The translations under genes were made by a program, and so were the position numbers. Below, piece by piece: positions 55,990 through 64,000 of a stretch of DNA of 64,000 nucleotides. Positions within the stretch are counted from its first letter, which is position 1, and each line of letters opens with the position of its first letter. The notes below the pieces were generated by a model. The model had not been told where the DNA came from and made no database searches. It saw only the letters and a list, made by a program, of their open reading frames with translations. Source of the DNA: CAYNST01 sp964546435 (GTDB taxonomy: Bacteria > Pseudomonadota > Gammaproteobacteria > Pseudomonadales > Cellvibrionaceae); contig CAZJKJ010000003.1 in the NCBI GenBank assembly GCA_964546435.1, positions 1 to 64,000 of the forward strand, given 5' to 3'.

Positions 55990-57168
55990 GTGAATGTTAG
56001 AGACAGAGATGCCGTGATCGTTGATTACGCCCGAACTCCCATGGGCCGTTCCAAAAACGGTTGTTTTCGCCATCGTCGCGCCGACGATCTGAGTGCAGAT
56101 CTGATCAATGGCATGCTTGCCCGCAACGCTTCAGTAAACCCCGAGGAGATTGATGATGTGATCTGGGGGTGCGTCATGCAGCGCGAGGAGCAGGGTTTTA
56201 ACATCGCGAGGAATATTGTGTTGCGTGCCGGCTTGCCACACACGGTTCCCGCTCAGACGGTCAACCGGTTATGCGGTTCCTCCATGTCAGCCCTTCACAC
56301 CGCTGCCGCTCAAATCCAGGCGGGGTGGGGTGATATTTATGTCGTTGGCGGGGTTGAACACATGGGTCACGTGGATATGAATCAGTCCATCGATCCCAAC
56401 CCGCTGTTGGGCCTGTCCGTCGCCAAAGCGGCCGGGTCCATGGGGTTGACGGCTGAATACCTGGCGCTCTTGCATGGGATTGGCCGCCGTCAGATGGATG
56501 AATTCGGGGCTCGTTCACATCAGAGGGCGGCAGCGGCGCGCGAGCGTGGTCTTTTCAAAAGAGAAATTATTCCGATGGAGGGGCATGATGAGACTGGTGC
56601 ATTGTGTCTGATTGAGCACGACGAGACGATCCGCCCGGAGACCACTGTAGATATTCTTGCGACACTGAAGCCTGTCTTCAATCCGAAAGGTGGCCTTATT
56701 ACCGCCGGGACCTCATCCCAGGTAACCGACGGCGCCAGCGGTATGCTGGTCATGTCCGGAGAGCGTGCCAGGTCTCTTGGAATCACGCCGCTGGCCCGAA
56801 TCGGATGCATGTCAGTTGCTGGCGTTGATCCTTCGATCATGGGCTACGGTCCGGTCCCGGCCGTACAGAAATTGTTGGTGAGGGCCGGACTGGCCATTGA
56901 AGACATTCAATGCGTCGAACTCAATGAAGCCTTTGCCGCGCAGGCGATTCCTGTCCTGAAAGACCTGCAGTTACTGGATGCCATGGACGCAAAAGTAAAT
57001 CTTTATGGCGGCGCCATTGCGCTCGGCCATCCATTCGGATGTTCGGGAACACGCATTACGGGAACCTTATTGAGCGTCATGAATGAGCGTCAGGCCAGTC
57101 TCGGCATTGCGACCATGTGTATCGGGTTGGGCCAGGGGATTGCCACCCTCATCGAGCGGGTCGGCTGA
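55990..57168 (+). CDS. fadA: 3-ketoacyl-CoA thiolase
   Basis: Beta subunit of the fatty-acid oxidation complex, which cleaves 3-ketoacyl-CoA with CoA. The nucleophilic Cys95 is in NRLCGSSMSAL; NEAFAAQAIPV and GHPFGCSGTR (catalytic His) follow; the second Cys is in MCIGLGQG near the end. 392 residues, normal. The start is GTG at 55990 after AGAGGAG. Co-transcribed with fadB. Confidence 0.96.
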   Translation: MNVRDRDAVIVDYARTPMGRSKNGCFRHRRADDLSADLINGMLARNASVNPEEIDDVIWGCVMQREEQGFNIARNIVLRAGLPHTVPAQTVNRLCGSSMSALHTAAAQIQAGWGDIYVVGGVEHMGHVDMNQSIDPNPLLGLSVAKAAGSMGLTAEYLALLHGIGRRQMDEFGARSHQRAAAARERGLFKREIIPMEGHDETGALCLIEHDETIRPETTVDILATLKPVFNPKGGLITAGTSSQVTDGASGMLVMSGERARSLGITPLARIGCMSVAGVDPSIMGYGPVPAVQKLLVRAGLAIEDIQCVELNEAFAAQAIPVLKDLQLLDAMDAKVNLYGGAIALGHPFGCSGTRITGTLLSVMNERQASLGIATMCIGLGQGIATLIERVG

Positions 57169-57193
57169 AGCTGAACACAGGATGTCGTCAGCC

Positions 57194-58126
57194 ATGATAG
57201 CGAACCCATCGTACGTATCCTTCTGGAAAGTCATCTGCGTCTGGGTAGCCTGGGCGGGGCTGTTGTTGCCGGCGACGAGCCAGGCGCGGGATCCCGCGAC
57301 ACCCGCCATGTGGCGAGTAGAAAGCTCAAAGAATGTCGTGTACGTGATGGGGTCGATGCACTTTGGCCGCGAGGACTTCTATCCGTTGCCTGCTACCGTT
57401 GAGCAAGCATTTTCAGATGCGAAGGTGTTGGCGGTGGAAGTGGATATTTCCCGCATTGATCAAAATGCGGCCATGCAGGGCGTCATGAGGCACGGACGCT
57501 TGCCGGTGGGCGAGGCTCTCAAATCGACGCTGTCACCAACCGTCTATGGCGATCTTGAAAACGCCTGCAAAGCTCGCGGTATACCGGTCGCCGCGTTTGA
57601 GCGCTTCCAGCCCTGGTTCGCTGCGCTGCAATTGATTGAATACAGTCTCAGATCAAGTCAGCTGGATGCGAAGAACGGAGTTGACCTCCATTTCATCAAG
57701 CGAGCCGGAGGCAAACGGCTTGATGAGCTCGAATCCTTCGAAGGCCAGCTGCAGATATTCAGTGGACTCGCACCCGAAACGCAGGAGATGTTTCTCGCCC
57801 AGACGCTGCGTGACCTCAAGAACCGAGACGAGCAGCTGGACAAGATGGCTGCGGCTTGGCGCCTGGGTGACCTGGACGCGATTTACGAGGAAATGGTTCT
57901 GCCCCTGCGCACCATCCCCGAAGGTCGCGCGCTGTATCAAACGCTGTTCAAGGATAGAAACCTCGATATGGCGAACAGCATAGAGCGCTACCTTGAAGGC
58001 GGTGATCCCGTCTTCGTGGTGGTAGGAGCCGCACACTTGCCCGGAGAAGATGGAATTGTAGCCATATTGCAGAAGCGTGGTCACAAAGTAGACCGCGTGT
58101 CACCTCCCGTGCCTTCCAAAGCTTGA
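57194..58126 (+). CDS. TraB/GumN-family protein
   Basis: Exported protein of about 310 residues with the TraB/GumN (haem-binding/metalloprotease-like) fold. The signal peptide is at the start (SFWKVICVWVAWAGLLLPATSQA). The family marks include VYVMGSMHFGREDFYPLP near the beginning and FVVVGAAHLPGEDGIVAILQKRGHKVDRV at the end; the GxxH-type His in each half is expected to bind metal. Function unknown. ATG at 57194 follows AGGA; ATG at 57182 is also possible. 25 bp after fadA, so perhaps co-transcribed. Confidence 0.85.
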   Translation: MIANPSYVSFWKVICVWVAWAGLLLPATSQARDPATPAMWRVESSKNVVYVMGSMHFGREDFYPLPATVEQAFSDAKVLAVEVDISRIDQNAAMQGVMRHGRLPVGEALKSTLSPTVYGDLENACKARGIPVAAFERFQPWFAALQLIEYSLRSSQLDAKNGVDLHFIKRAGGKRLDELESFEGQLQIFSGLAPETQEMFLAQTLRDLKNRDEQLDKMAAAWRLGDLDAIYEEMVLPLRTIPEGRALYQTLFKDRNLDMANSIERYLEGGDPVFVVVGAAHLPGEDGIVAILQKRGHKVDRVSPPVPSKA

Positions 58127-58168
58127 AGACTCTCCTGGTCCGGATGCCTCAAAGCCCGTAATTCCGTA

Positions 58169-58197
58169 TTGAACGGTCCCCTTAGCTATGTCAAAAT
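58169..58197 (+). promoter_or_regulatory. Candidate promoter of tRNA-Leu
   Basis: TTGAAC at 58169-58174, a 17-bp spacer, and CAAAAT at 58192-58197, followed by GC-rich GCGCCCCC. It lies about 140 bp before the tRNA. The -10 is weak (4 of 6). Confidence 0.45.
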
Positions 58198-58335
58198 GCG
58201 CCCCCTTGCCGGGCCGGCATGGCGCGCTCGCACTGCGAGTTGGTCATGGAAGCCCTGGAAACAGTCAGGTTGACTCGAGCAACGACCCGAATCGGGTCCG
58301 GTTTCGGTCGCTCTCGCCAAGCGACAACGGGTAGC

Positions 58336-58419
<84 letters not shown>

Positions 58420-58479
58420 CTAATTGGCCTTCTCCGCAGCGGATTCGCAGATGGAGAATTGTAAGCAACAGAGGAAATC

Positions 58480-59847
58480 ATGCAGGTTTCAGTAGAAGCA
58501 ACTTCGGCTTTAGAGCGTCGACTCACGGTTGGTGTACCCTCCGAAGACATTGATAAAGAAATCAACAAGCGTTTGCAGCAGGCTGCTAAAACTGTACAGA
58601 TCAAAGGTTTCCGGAAAGGGAAAGTGCCCTTCAAGCTCGTTCGCCAAAGGTTTGGTGCCGGGGTTCAGCGAGAAGTTCTGGGTGATGCGATCAACAGAAC
58701 ATTTCAGGAGGCGGTGCGGGAAAAAGAGCTTCGATTGGCGGGACAGCCGAAAATAGAAGCGCGTGATCCTTCTCCTGAAGGTCTCTTTGAGTACGTTGCG
58801 ACGTTCGAGGTGTATCCCGAAATATCCTTGAACAATATTGATGGCGTACAGGTTAAACGTTATGCAGCCGAAGTTACGGATAGTGACGTTGACGAGATGA
58901 TCGAAACGCTGCGCAAGAACCAGGCACAGTTCCAGGTCAAGAATGGCGAAGCGAAGCAAGATGATCGCATTAACATTGACTTCGAAGGAACCAAAGACGG
59001 AGAAACCTTCGATGGCGGTAGCGCGCAAGGCTATAACCTGGTGATTGGGTCTAATTCGATGATTCCTGGTTTCGAAGACGGGTTGATCGGACTGAAGGCA
59101 GGTGATGAGAAAGTTCTCAAACTTACCTTTCCCGAGGACTACCAGGTGGATGCCCTGCAAGGTGCGGAAGCTGAGTTCAAAGTGAAAGTGAACACTGTCA
59201 GCGAAAAGGAACTCCCGGAATTGAACGATGAGTTCTTCCAGAATTTTGGAGTTGCCGAAGGTGGAGTGGATAAGTTCCGTGCCGACGTGCGCGAGAATAT
59301 GGAGCGTGAGAAAGAAAACCTGATCCGGGCCAAATTGAAAACACAGGTTCTGGATGCTCTGCTGGAAAAAAATCCCATTGAGACACCCCGCGCACTTGTT
59401 GCGAACGAAGTACAGGTGCTCAGAGAGCAGGCAATGCAACAGTACGGGCAACTAAGCGCTCAGATTGACTTGAAATCCCTGTTGCCGGATAAGCTGTTCT
59501 GGGCTCGCGCCCAGAAGCGGACCGCGCTTGGCTTGCTGATAGCCGACATCGTCTCCGGGCAGCAAATGAAGATTGATCGCGACCGGCTGAAGTCTTTGAT
59601 CGAAGGAATTGCGTCGACATACGAAGATCCTGAAAGTGTTGTAAATTACTATTACAGCAATCGGGATTTGCTATCGAGTGCAGAGGCAGCGGTGTTGGAA
59701 GATCAGGTTGTGGATTACCTGCTGGAAAGTGCAGTGGTAGAAGAGTCCGTCGTGACTTACCAAGAGCTGGTGCGAGCCGAAGAAAAGGCCCAAATGGCAG
59801 AAGCGGCGGGTAGCGAGGAAGCAAACCCGGAAACCGCTGATTCCTGA
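58480..59847 (+). CDS. tig: Trigger factor
   Basis: Ribosome-bound chaperone and peptidyl-prolyl isomerase. The N-terminal ribosome-binding domain has the signature GFRKGKVPFKLVRQRFG (about 45-61). The FKBP domain lies at about 150-245 (DRINIDFEGTKDGETFDGG, VIGSNSMIPGFEDGLIG). The helical C-terminal chaperone domain follows, with an acidic Ala/Glu tail (AEAAGSEEANPETADS). 455 residues, somewhat longer than E. coli (432) because of the tail. A strong terminator follows. ATG at 58480 after GAGG. Confidence 0.96.
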   Translation: MQVSVEATSALERRLTVGVPSEDIDKEINKRLQQAAKTVQIKGFRKGKVPFKLVRQRFGAGVQREVLGDAINRTFQEAVREKELRLAGQPKIEARDPSPEGLFEYVATFEVYPEISLNNIDGVQVKRYAAEVTDSDVDEMIETLRKNQAQFQVKNGEAKQDDRINIDFEGTKDGETFDGGSAQGYNLVIGSNSMIPGFEDGLIGLKAGDEKVLKLTFPEDYQVDALQGAEAEFKVKVNTVSEKELPELNDEFFQNFGVAEGGVDKFRADVRENMEREKENLIRAKLKTQVLDALLEKNPIETPRALVANEVQVLREQAMQQYGQLSAQIDLKSLLPDKLFWARAQKRTALGLLIADIVSGQQMKIDRDRLKSLIEGIASTYEDPESVVNYYYSNRDLLSSAEAAVLEDQVVDYLLESAVVEESVVTYQELVRAEEKAQMAEAAGSEEANPETADS

Positions 59848-59871
59848 TAATCCGTCTCAAATAAATATCAG

Positions 59872-59907
59872 GTCTGGCCCTGTCCCGAGCGGGGTCCAGA
59901 CTTTTTT
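59872..59907 (+). terminator. Terminator of tig
   Basis: GTCTGG-CCC (59872-59880) pairs with GGG-CCAGAC around 59892-59901 with a bulge, followed by six T residues at 59902-59907. Intrinsic terminator 25 bp after tig. Confidence 0.8.
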
Positions 59908-60105
59908 CATATCTGAATCTGCTGAAATATCAGAAGGTTCCCGGCTCAGAAATCCCCATCGCCACGAAAGCTCGCGGAACTCATTGATCGCGCTGGCATA
60001 TCTCTTCCGCTAGAGTTAAGCTTTCCCACATGCAAGCAATAAAAGGCGGATGACCGCCTGACCATCATAGTGTTTTCTACTCCTCGAAATTAAGGAACAG
60101 CAATT

Positions 60106-60750
60106 ATGTTCGATTCATATCGCTCGAACTCGCCCGCCTCGGAGATTCACAATGCACTGGTTCCGATCGTCGTTGAGCAAACGGCGCGCGGTGAGCGGTC
60201 ATACGATATTTATTCCAGGCTATTGAAGGAGAGGGTTATTTTCCTGGTGGGCCAGGTGGAAGATCACATGGCAAATTTGGTGGTGGCGCAACTGTTGTTC
60301 CTTGAGGCGGAGAACCCGGACAAGGATATTCATCTGTACATAAACTCACCAGGCGGTTCTGTAACGGCAGGGCTTTCAATATATGACACCATGCAGTTCA
60401 TAAAGCCCGATGTGAGTACCATGTGTATTGGTCAGGCATGCAGCATGGGTGCATTCCTGCTGACAGCAGGGGCGAAGGGTAAACGGTACTGTCTGCCAAA
60501 CGCTCGCACAATGATTCACCAGCCGTCGGGTGGTGCGCAGGGGCAGGCGACAGATATCCACATCCATGCTCAAGAGATCCTCAAGATTCGGGAAAGGCTC
60601 AACATATTGATGGCAGAACATACCGGAAAGAGCGTGGAGACCATCGCAAAAGACACCGAGCGTGACAACTTTATGAGTGCGGAAGAGTCTAGAAAATATG
60701 GTTTGATTGATAAGGTCCTCAAAGGGAGGCTGGAAGCGGAGAAAGCTTGA
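60106..60750 (+). CDS. clpP: ATP-dependent Clp protease proteolytic subunit
   Basis: Serine protease chamber that degrades proteins unfolded by ClpX or ClpA. The catalytic Ser113 is in GQACSMGAFL and His138 in NARTMIHQPSGG; the catalytic Asp lies in ERDNFMSAEE. 214 residues; the propeptide-like N-terminus is short. clpX follows 172 bp later, so the two may have separate promoters. Confidence 0.97.
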   Translation: MFDSYRSNSPASEIHNALVPIVVEQTARGERSYDIYSRLLKERVIFLVGQVEDHMANLVVAQLLFLEAENPDKDIHLYINSPGGSVTAGLSIYDTMQFIKPDVSTMCIGQACSMGAFLLTAGAKGKRYCLPNARTMIHQPSGGAQGQATDIHIHAQEILKIRERLNILMAEHTGKSVETIAKDTERDNFMSAEESRKYGLIDKVLKGRLEAEKA

Positions 60751-60922
60751 TCGAGCCTTGGGTTAAGTCGGTGCCGGCTTAATAACTTTGGGATATAAGG
60801 TTCCATGCATTATGGCAACCGGGGCTATACGAAATTGGTCTAACAGGTTCTTGCCCTCGTAGAGTGATAGACACTATTGTTAGACCGGTTAGACACGCAA
60901 AAAGCAATGGCGGAGAGGTTTG

Positions 60923-62212
60923 ATGACCGACCACAATAATGGCAGTGATGACAACGGCAAGTTGCTCTATTGCTCGTTCTGCGGCAAGAGCCAGCACGAA
61001 GTGCGTAAACTGATCGCAGGGCCTTCTGTGTTCATTTGCGATGAGTGCGTTGACCTGTGCAATGACATCATTCGCGAAGAAATTCAGGAAAGTGCCAGCG
61101 AAGGATCCAGTGAGCGGCTACCGACTCCAAAAGAAATTTCAGCAACGCTGGACGAGTATGTGATTGGTCAAAGCGATGCCAAAAAAGTATTGGCTGTTGC
61201 AGTCTACAATCATTACAAACGGCTTCGCTTTAGCGGCGGCAAAAAGAAGGGGAAGGACGACATCGAGCTCGGTAAGAGCAACATCCTTCTGGTCGGGCCG
61301 ACCGGTAGTGGTAAAACTTTGCTGGCGGAAACCCTCGCCCGACTTCTGGACGTGCCTTTCACTATAGCGGACGCAACCACGCTGACCGAGGCGGGTTATG
61401 TCGGTGAAGATGTAGAAAACATCATTCAGAAACTTCTGCAGAAGTGTGATTATGATGTGGAGAAGGCTCAGCAGGGTATTGTCTATATCGATGAAATCGA
61501 CAAGATTTCCCGAAAGTCCGATAACCCGTCGATTACCAGAGATGTGTCAGGAGAAGGCGTACAGCAGGCTCTTCTGAAATTGATTGAAGGGACTATTGCG
61601 TCTGTTCCTCCACAGGGCGGAAGAAAGCATCCGCAGCAGGAATTTCTGCAGGTCGATACGGCCAACATTCTTTTTGTTTGCGGCGGCGCCTTTGCGGGTC
61701 TCGATCGTATAATTCGCGACCGATCAGAGAAAGGTGGAATTGGCTTTAGTGCGGAAGTAAAAAGCAAAGACGGCAAGAATATCGGGCAAACTTTGAAAGA
61801 TCTCGAGACCGAAGATCTGGTGAAGTACGGTCTCATTCCCGAGTTCGTCGGCCGACTTCCCGTTGTAGCGACACTGGAGGAACTGGACAAGCCTGCGTTG
61901 ATCGCGATTTTGAAAGAGCCGAAGAATTCGTTGGTGAAGCAGTATCGTAAACTTCTGGAAATGGAAGGGGTGGAAATCGACTTTCGGGACGATGCGCTCG
62001 AAGCAGTTGCGACAAAGGCCATGGAACGGAAGACCGGGGCGCGAGGGCTCCGCTCCATAATGGAGTCGGTGTTACTCGATACGATGTACAGAATTCCTTC
62101 GGAAGAAGGTGTGGTAAAAGTGGTAATTGATGCATCCGTGATCCGAGGCGAGACAGCGCCTTTACTGGTGTACGAACAGCAGGAAACTCAACGCGCTGCG
62201 CCTGACGATTGA
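60923..62212 (+). CDS. clpX: ATP-dependent Clp protease ATP-binding subunit ClpX
   Basis: AAA+ unfoldase. The N-terminal zinc-binding domain shows LYCSFCGKSQHEV and FICDECVDLCNDI. Walker A is GPTGSGKTL, Walker B VYIDEIDKI, with GYVGEDVENII as pore loop and RGLRSIME for the C-domain. 429 residues. ATG at 60923 is used (TTG at 60920 just before it is less likely), with GGAGAGG upstream. Confidence 0.98.
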   Translation: MTDHNNGSDDNGKLLYCSFCGKSQHEVRKLIAGPSVFICDECVDLCNDIIREEIQESASEGSSERLPTPKEISATLDEYVIGQSDAKKVLAVAVYNHYKRLRFSGGKKKGKDDIELGKSNILLVGPTGSGKTLLAETLARLLDVPFTIADATTLTEAGYVGEDVENIIQKLLQKCDYDVEKAQQGIVYIDEIDKISRKSDNPSITRDVSGEGVQQALLKLIEGTIASVPPQGGRKHPQQEFLQVDTANILFVCGGAFAGLDRIIRDRSEKGGIGFSAEVKSKDGKNIGQTLKDLETEDLVKYGLIPEFVGRLPVVATLEELDKPALIAILKEPKNSLVKQYRKLLEMEGVEIDFRDDALEAVATKAMERKTGARGLRSIMESVLLDTMYRIPSEEGVVKVVIDASVIRGETAPLLVYEQQETQRAAPDD

Positions 62213-62537
62213 TGCTCCTCTATAACTAAAGTGAAGCATACGAGAGTTTCTTTTTGTTGTAATTGTTGAATCTGGCCCAACATTACTGTCGAGTTGGTCC
62301 TGCAATGTAAGCGTGGGGTGCGAAGCTGAACTTCTTGGCACCCCTGTTTAATTTTCTAGTCTCCCGTTATTGAAGCCGGCCCTGCAGGGCTCGAAAATCA
62401 GATAAAGGCAACTCCAGACGATCGGTTAATTGAGCACGTTGGGTCTATGCCCACTTTGAGCCCGCGTTACGCGGTGTCGTGCGAAAAGCCGGTCATTCCT
62501 GAATATACCCCCAGGGTATTTTGATTGAGGGCTTTCA
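62213..62537. other. clpX-lon gap with a hairpin
   Basis: No gene found. A stem GGGGTGC (62315-62321) / GCACCCC (62338-62344), with inner GAAG/CTTC pairing, is followed by a T-rich stretch (TGTTTAATTTT) and could end the clpX transcript. The lon promoter should lie in the remaining part; no sigma-32 consensus was recognised. Confidence 0.55.
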
Positions 62538-64000
62538 GTGGAAAGACAAACAGGTCGCAATATCTCTGTCCCGATGCTTCCATTGCGGGACGTTGTAGTT
62601 TATCCCCATATGGTGATCCCACTATTTGTGGGCAGAAATAAATCCATTGCCGCGTTAGAGCAGGCGATGGCAGCAGATAAGCAAGTGCTTCTCGTTGCGC
62701 AGAAGCATCCCTCCGTAGATGACCCTACTGCCGAAGACCTGTACAAGGTTGGCACCATTTCCCAGATTCTCCAGATTCTTAAACTGCCCGATGGAACCGT
62801 TAAAGTATTGGTGGAAGGAAAAGAGCGGGCGACATTCGAGAATCTCACCGAAGTAGACAATTATCTCCGTGTAGACGCTCACCCCGTCATACCCAAAATG
62901 CCGAACGAGCGCGAGTCCGACGCCCTGGTTCGCACTCTGCTGAACGGCTTCGATCAATACATCAATTTAAGTAAAAAGGTTCCTGCAGAAGTATTAACGT
63001 CGCTTACCGGTATCGATGATCCGGGAAGGCTTGCGGATACGGTTGCCGCCCACATGTCTCTGGAGCTTCCTCAGAAGCAGGAAATTCTCGAAATATATGA
63101 TGTGGTCGAACGCATAGAGCATCTGGCCGGCGTCATGGAGGCCGAAGCGGATCTGTTTCAGGTTGAAAAACGGATTCGGGGTCGCGTTAAGAAGCAAATG
63201 GAAAAAAGTCAGCGCGAGTACTATCTCAACGAACAGATGAAGGCCATTCAGCGGGAGTTGGGTGATCTGGGCGACGAGCCGTCGGAGTTGGAAGAAATTG
63301 ACAAGCGGATTGCTGCGGCCGGAATGCCCCAGGAGGCCGAGAAAAAAGCTCGTGCAGAGCTGAACAAGCTCAAGTCGATGTCTCCAATGTCAGCTGAAGC
63401 GTCGGTAGTGCGATCCTATATCGAGTGGATGGTGAATGTACCTTGGTCCAAGCGCAGCAAGGTTCGACATGACTTGCCAAAGGCAGAAGAAATTCTGGAA
63501 GCGGATCACTACGGTTTGCAGGAGGTAAAAGAACGGATCCTGGAATATCTTGCAGTGCAAAAACGGGTGAAGAAAATCAAAGGCCCGGTTTTGTGTCTCG
63601 TAGGCCCTCCGGGTGTCGGGAAGACCTCCCTGGGCGAATCGATCGCCCGTGCAACGAATCGAAAATTTGTCAGAATGGCGCTTGGAGGCGTCCGTGACGA
63701 AGCTGAGATACGCGGTCATCGAAGAACCTATATCGGATCCTTGCCGGGCAAGCTCATTCAGAAGATGTCGAAAGCGGGGGTTCGCAATCCTCTGTTTTTG
63801 CTCGACGAAATAGACAAGATGGGAATGGACCATCGAGGAGATCCGGCGTCGGCGCTGCTTGAGGTGCTTGATCCGGAGCAGAATGGTCACTTCAATGACC
63901 ATTATCTGGAAGTAGACTACGATCTGTCCGATGTAATGTTTATTTGTACATCCAATACCATGAACATTCCCGGCCCTCTGCTGGATCGCATGGAAGTGAT
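62538..64000 (+). CDS. lon: Lon protease, N-terminal part (cut by window end)
   Basis: ATP-dependent serine protease, truncated here at codon 487. GTG at 62538-62540 is the start, after GAGGG at 62527-62531. The N-terminal domain begins VPMLPLRDVVVYPHMVIPLFVG and includes KLPDGTVKVLVEGKERA; a coiled coil follows (EKSQREYYLNEQMKAIQRELG). The AAA+ domain shows GPPGVGKTSLGESIA (Walker A, codon about 355-369) and LLDEIDKMGMD (Walker B). The sensor and catalytic Ser-Lys protease part lies beyond the window. No stop or shift occurs up to 64000. Confidence 0.97.
   Translation, partial: MERQTGRNISVPMLPLRDVVVYPHMVIPLFVGRNKSIAALEQAMAADKQVLLVAQKHPSVDDPTAEDLYKVGTISQILQILKLPDGTVKVLVEGKERATFENLTEVDNYLRVDAHPVIPKMPNERESDALVRTLLNGFDQYINLSKKVPAEVLTSLTGIDDPGRLADTVAAHMSLELPQKQEILEIYDVVERIEHLAGVMEAEADLFQVEKRIRGRVKKQMEKSQREYYLNEQMKAIQRELGDLGDEPSELEEIDKRIAAAGMPQEAEKKARAELNKLKSMSPMSAEASVVRSYIEWMVNVPWSKRSKVRHDLPKAEEILEADHYGLQEVKERILEYLAVQKRVKKIKGPVLCLVGPPGVGKTSLGESIARATNRKFVRMALGGVRDEAEIRGHRRTYIGSLPGKLIQKMSKAGVRNPLFLLDEIDKMGMDHRGDPASALLEVLDPEQNGHFNDHYLEVDYDLSDVMFICTSNTMNIPGPLLDRMEV

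Overview
The window looks like a chromosomal segment of a motile, probably marine or environmental gammaproteobacterium related in gene order to Pseudomonas, Marinobacter and Cellvibrio-type bacteria. The basis is conserved neighbourhoods (alaS-lysC-csrA-tRNA-Ser; tRNA-Leu-tig-clpP-clpX-lon; proS-HIT protein-FmdB-like-aspS; fleQ with fliS genes), a FabY-type ketoacyl synthase, and a secreted protein with long poly-serine linkers of the kind common in polysaccharide-degrading marine gammaproteobacteria. No prophage, insertion sequence, CRISPR array or rRNA operon was seen. Species cannot be named from the sequence.

Layout. 0-13 kb: argD-argF and an Fbp-type ABC ATPase (minus strand), a lytic transglycosylase and proS (minus), a HIT protein, an HU-like protein with a basic Lys/Ala tail, an FmdB-like zinc ribbon with aspS, a macrodomain protein, a DUF1461 membrane protein and a PiT phosphate transporter. 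13-21.7 kb: a complete dTDP-L-rhamnose operon (order A-C-D-B), a small DUF6795-like protein, an SDR oxidoreductase, an ABC-F ATPase of the YheS type, an M23 peptidase, a Trm112-like protein and a HinT-like protein. 21.8-31 kb: alaS, lysC, csrA, tRNA-Ser(GCT), two fliS-type genes, a FliT-like gene, fleQ and yceH.

31-44.7 kb is the accessory-looking part. It holds a poly-serine lipoprotein with two related beta-sandwich-like domains; a 991-residue chimera that joins a thrombospondin-type-3 repeat protein ending in a CTERM-like sorting signal to an OmpA-type outer-membrane protein that keeps its own signal peptide; a flavin reductase; a PreP-like M16 protease; and a tight two-gene unit of a membrane Ser/Thr kinase and a Sel1-repeat caspase-like lipoprotein, met tail to tail by an alpha/beta-hydrolase lipoprotein. 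The kinase-caspase pair and the chimeric OmpA protein are the best candidates for something not well described.

44.7-49.8 kb (minus): speA, carboxy(nor)spermidine dehydrogenase and nspC form the alternative (carboxyspermidine) polyamine route. It uses aspartate semialdehyde, whose synthesis begins with LysC, also in this window. A ribosome hibernation factor lies upstream. 50-58 kb: a GlxA-type AraC regulator divergent from a FabY-type ketoacyl synthase, then an XRE-cupin regulator, fadB, fadA and a TraB/GumN protein, so fatty-acid initiation and beta-oxidation genes sit together. 58-64 kb: tRNA-Leu(TAG), trigger factor, clpP, clpX and the 5' three-fifths of lon, cut by the window end.
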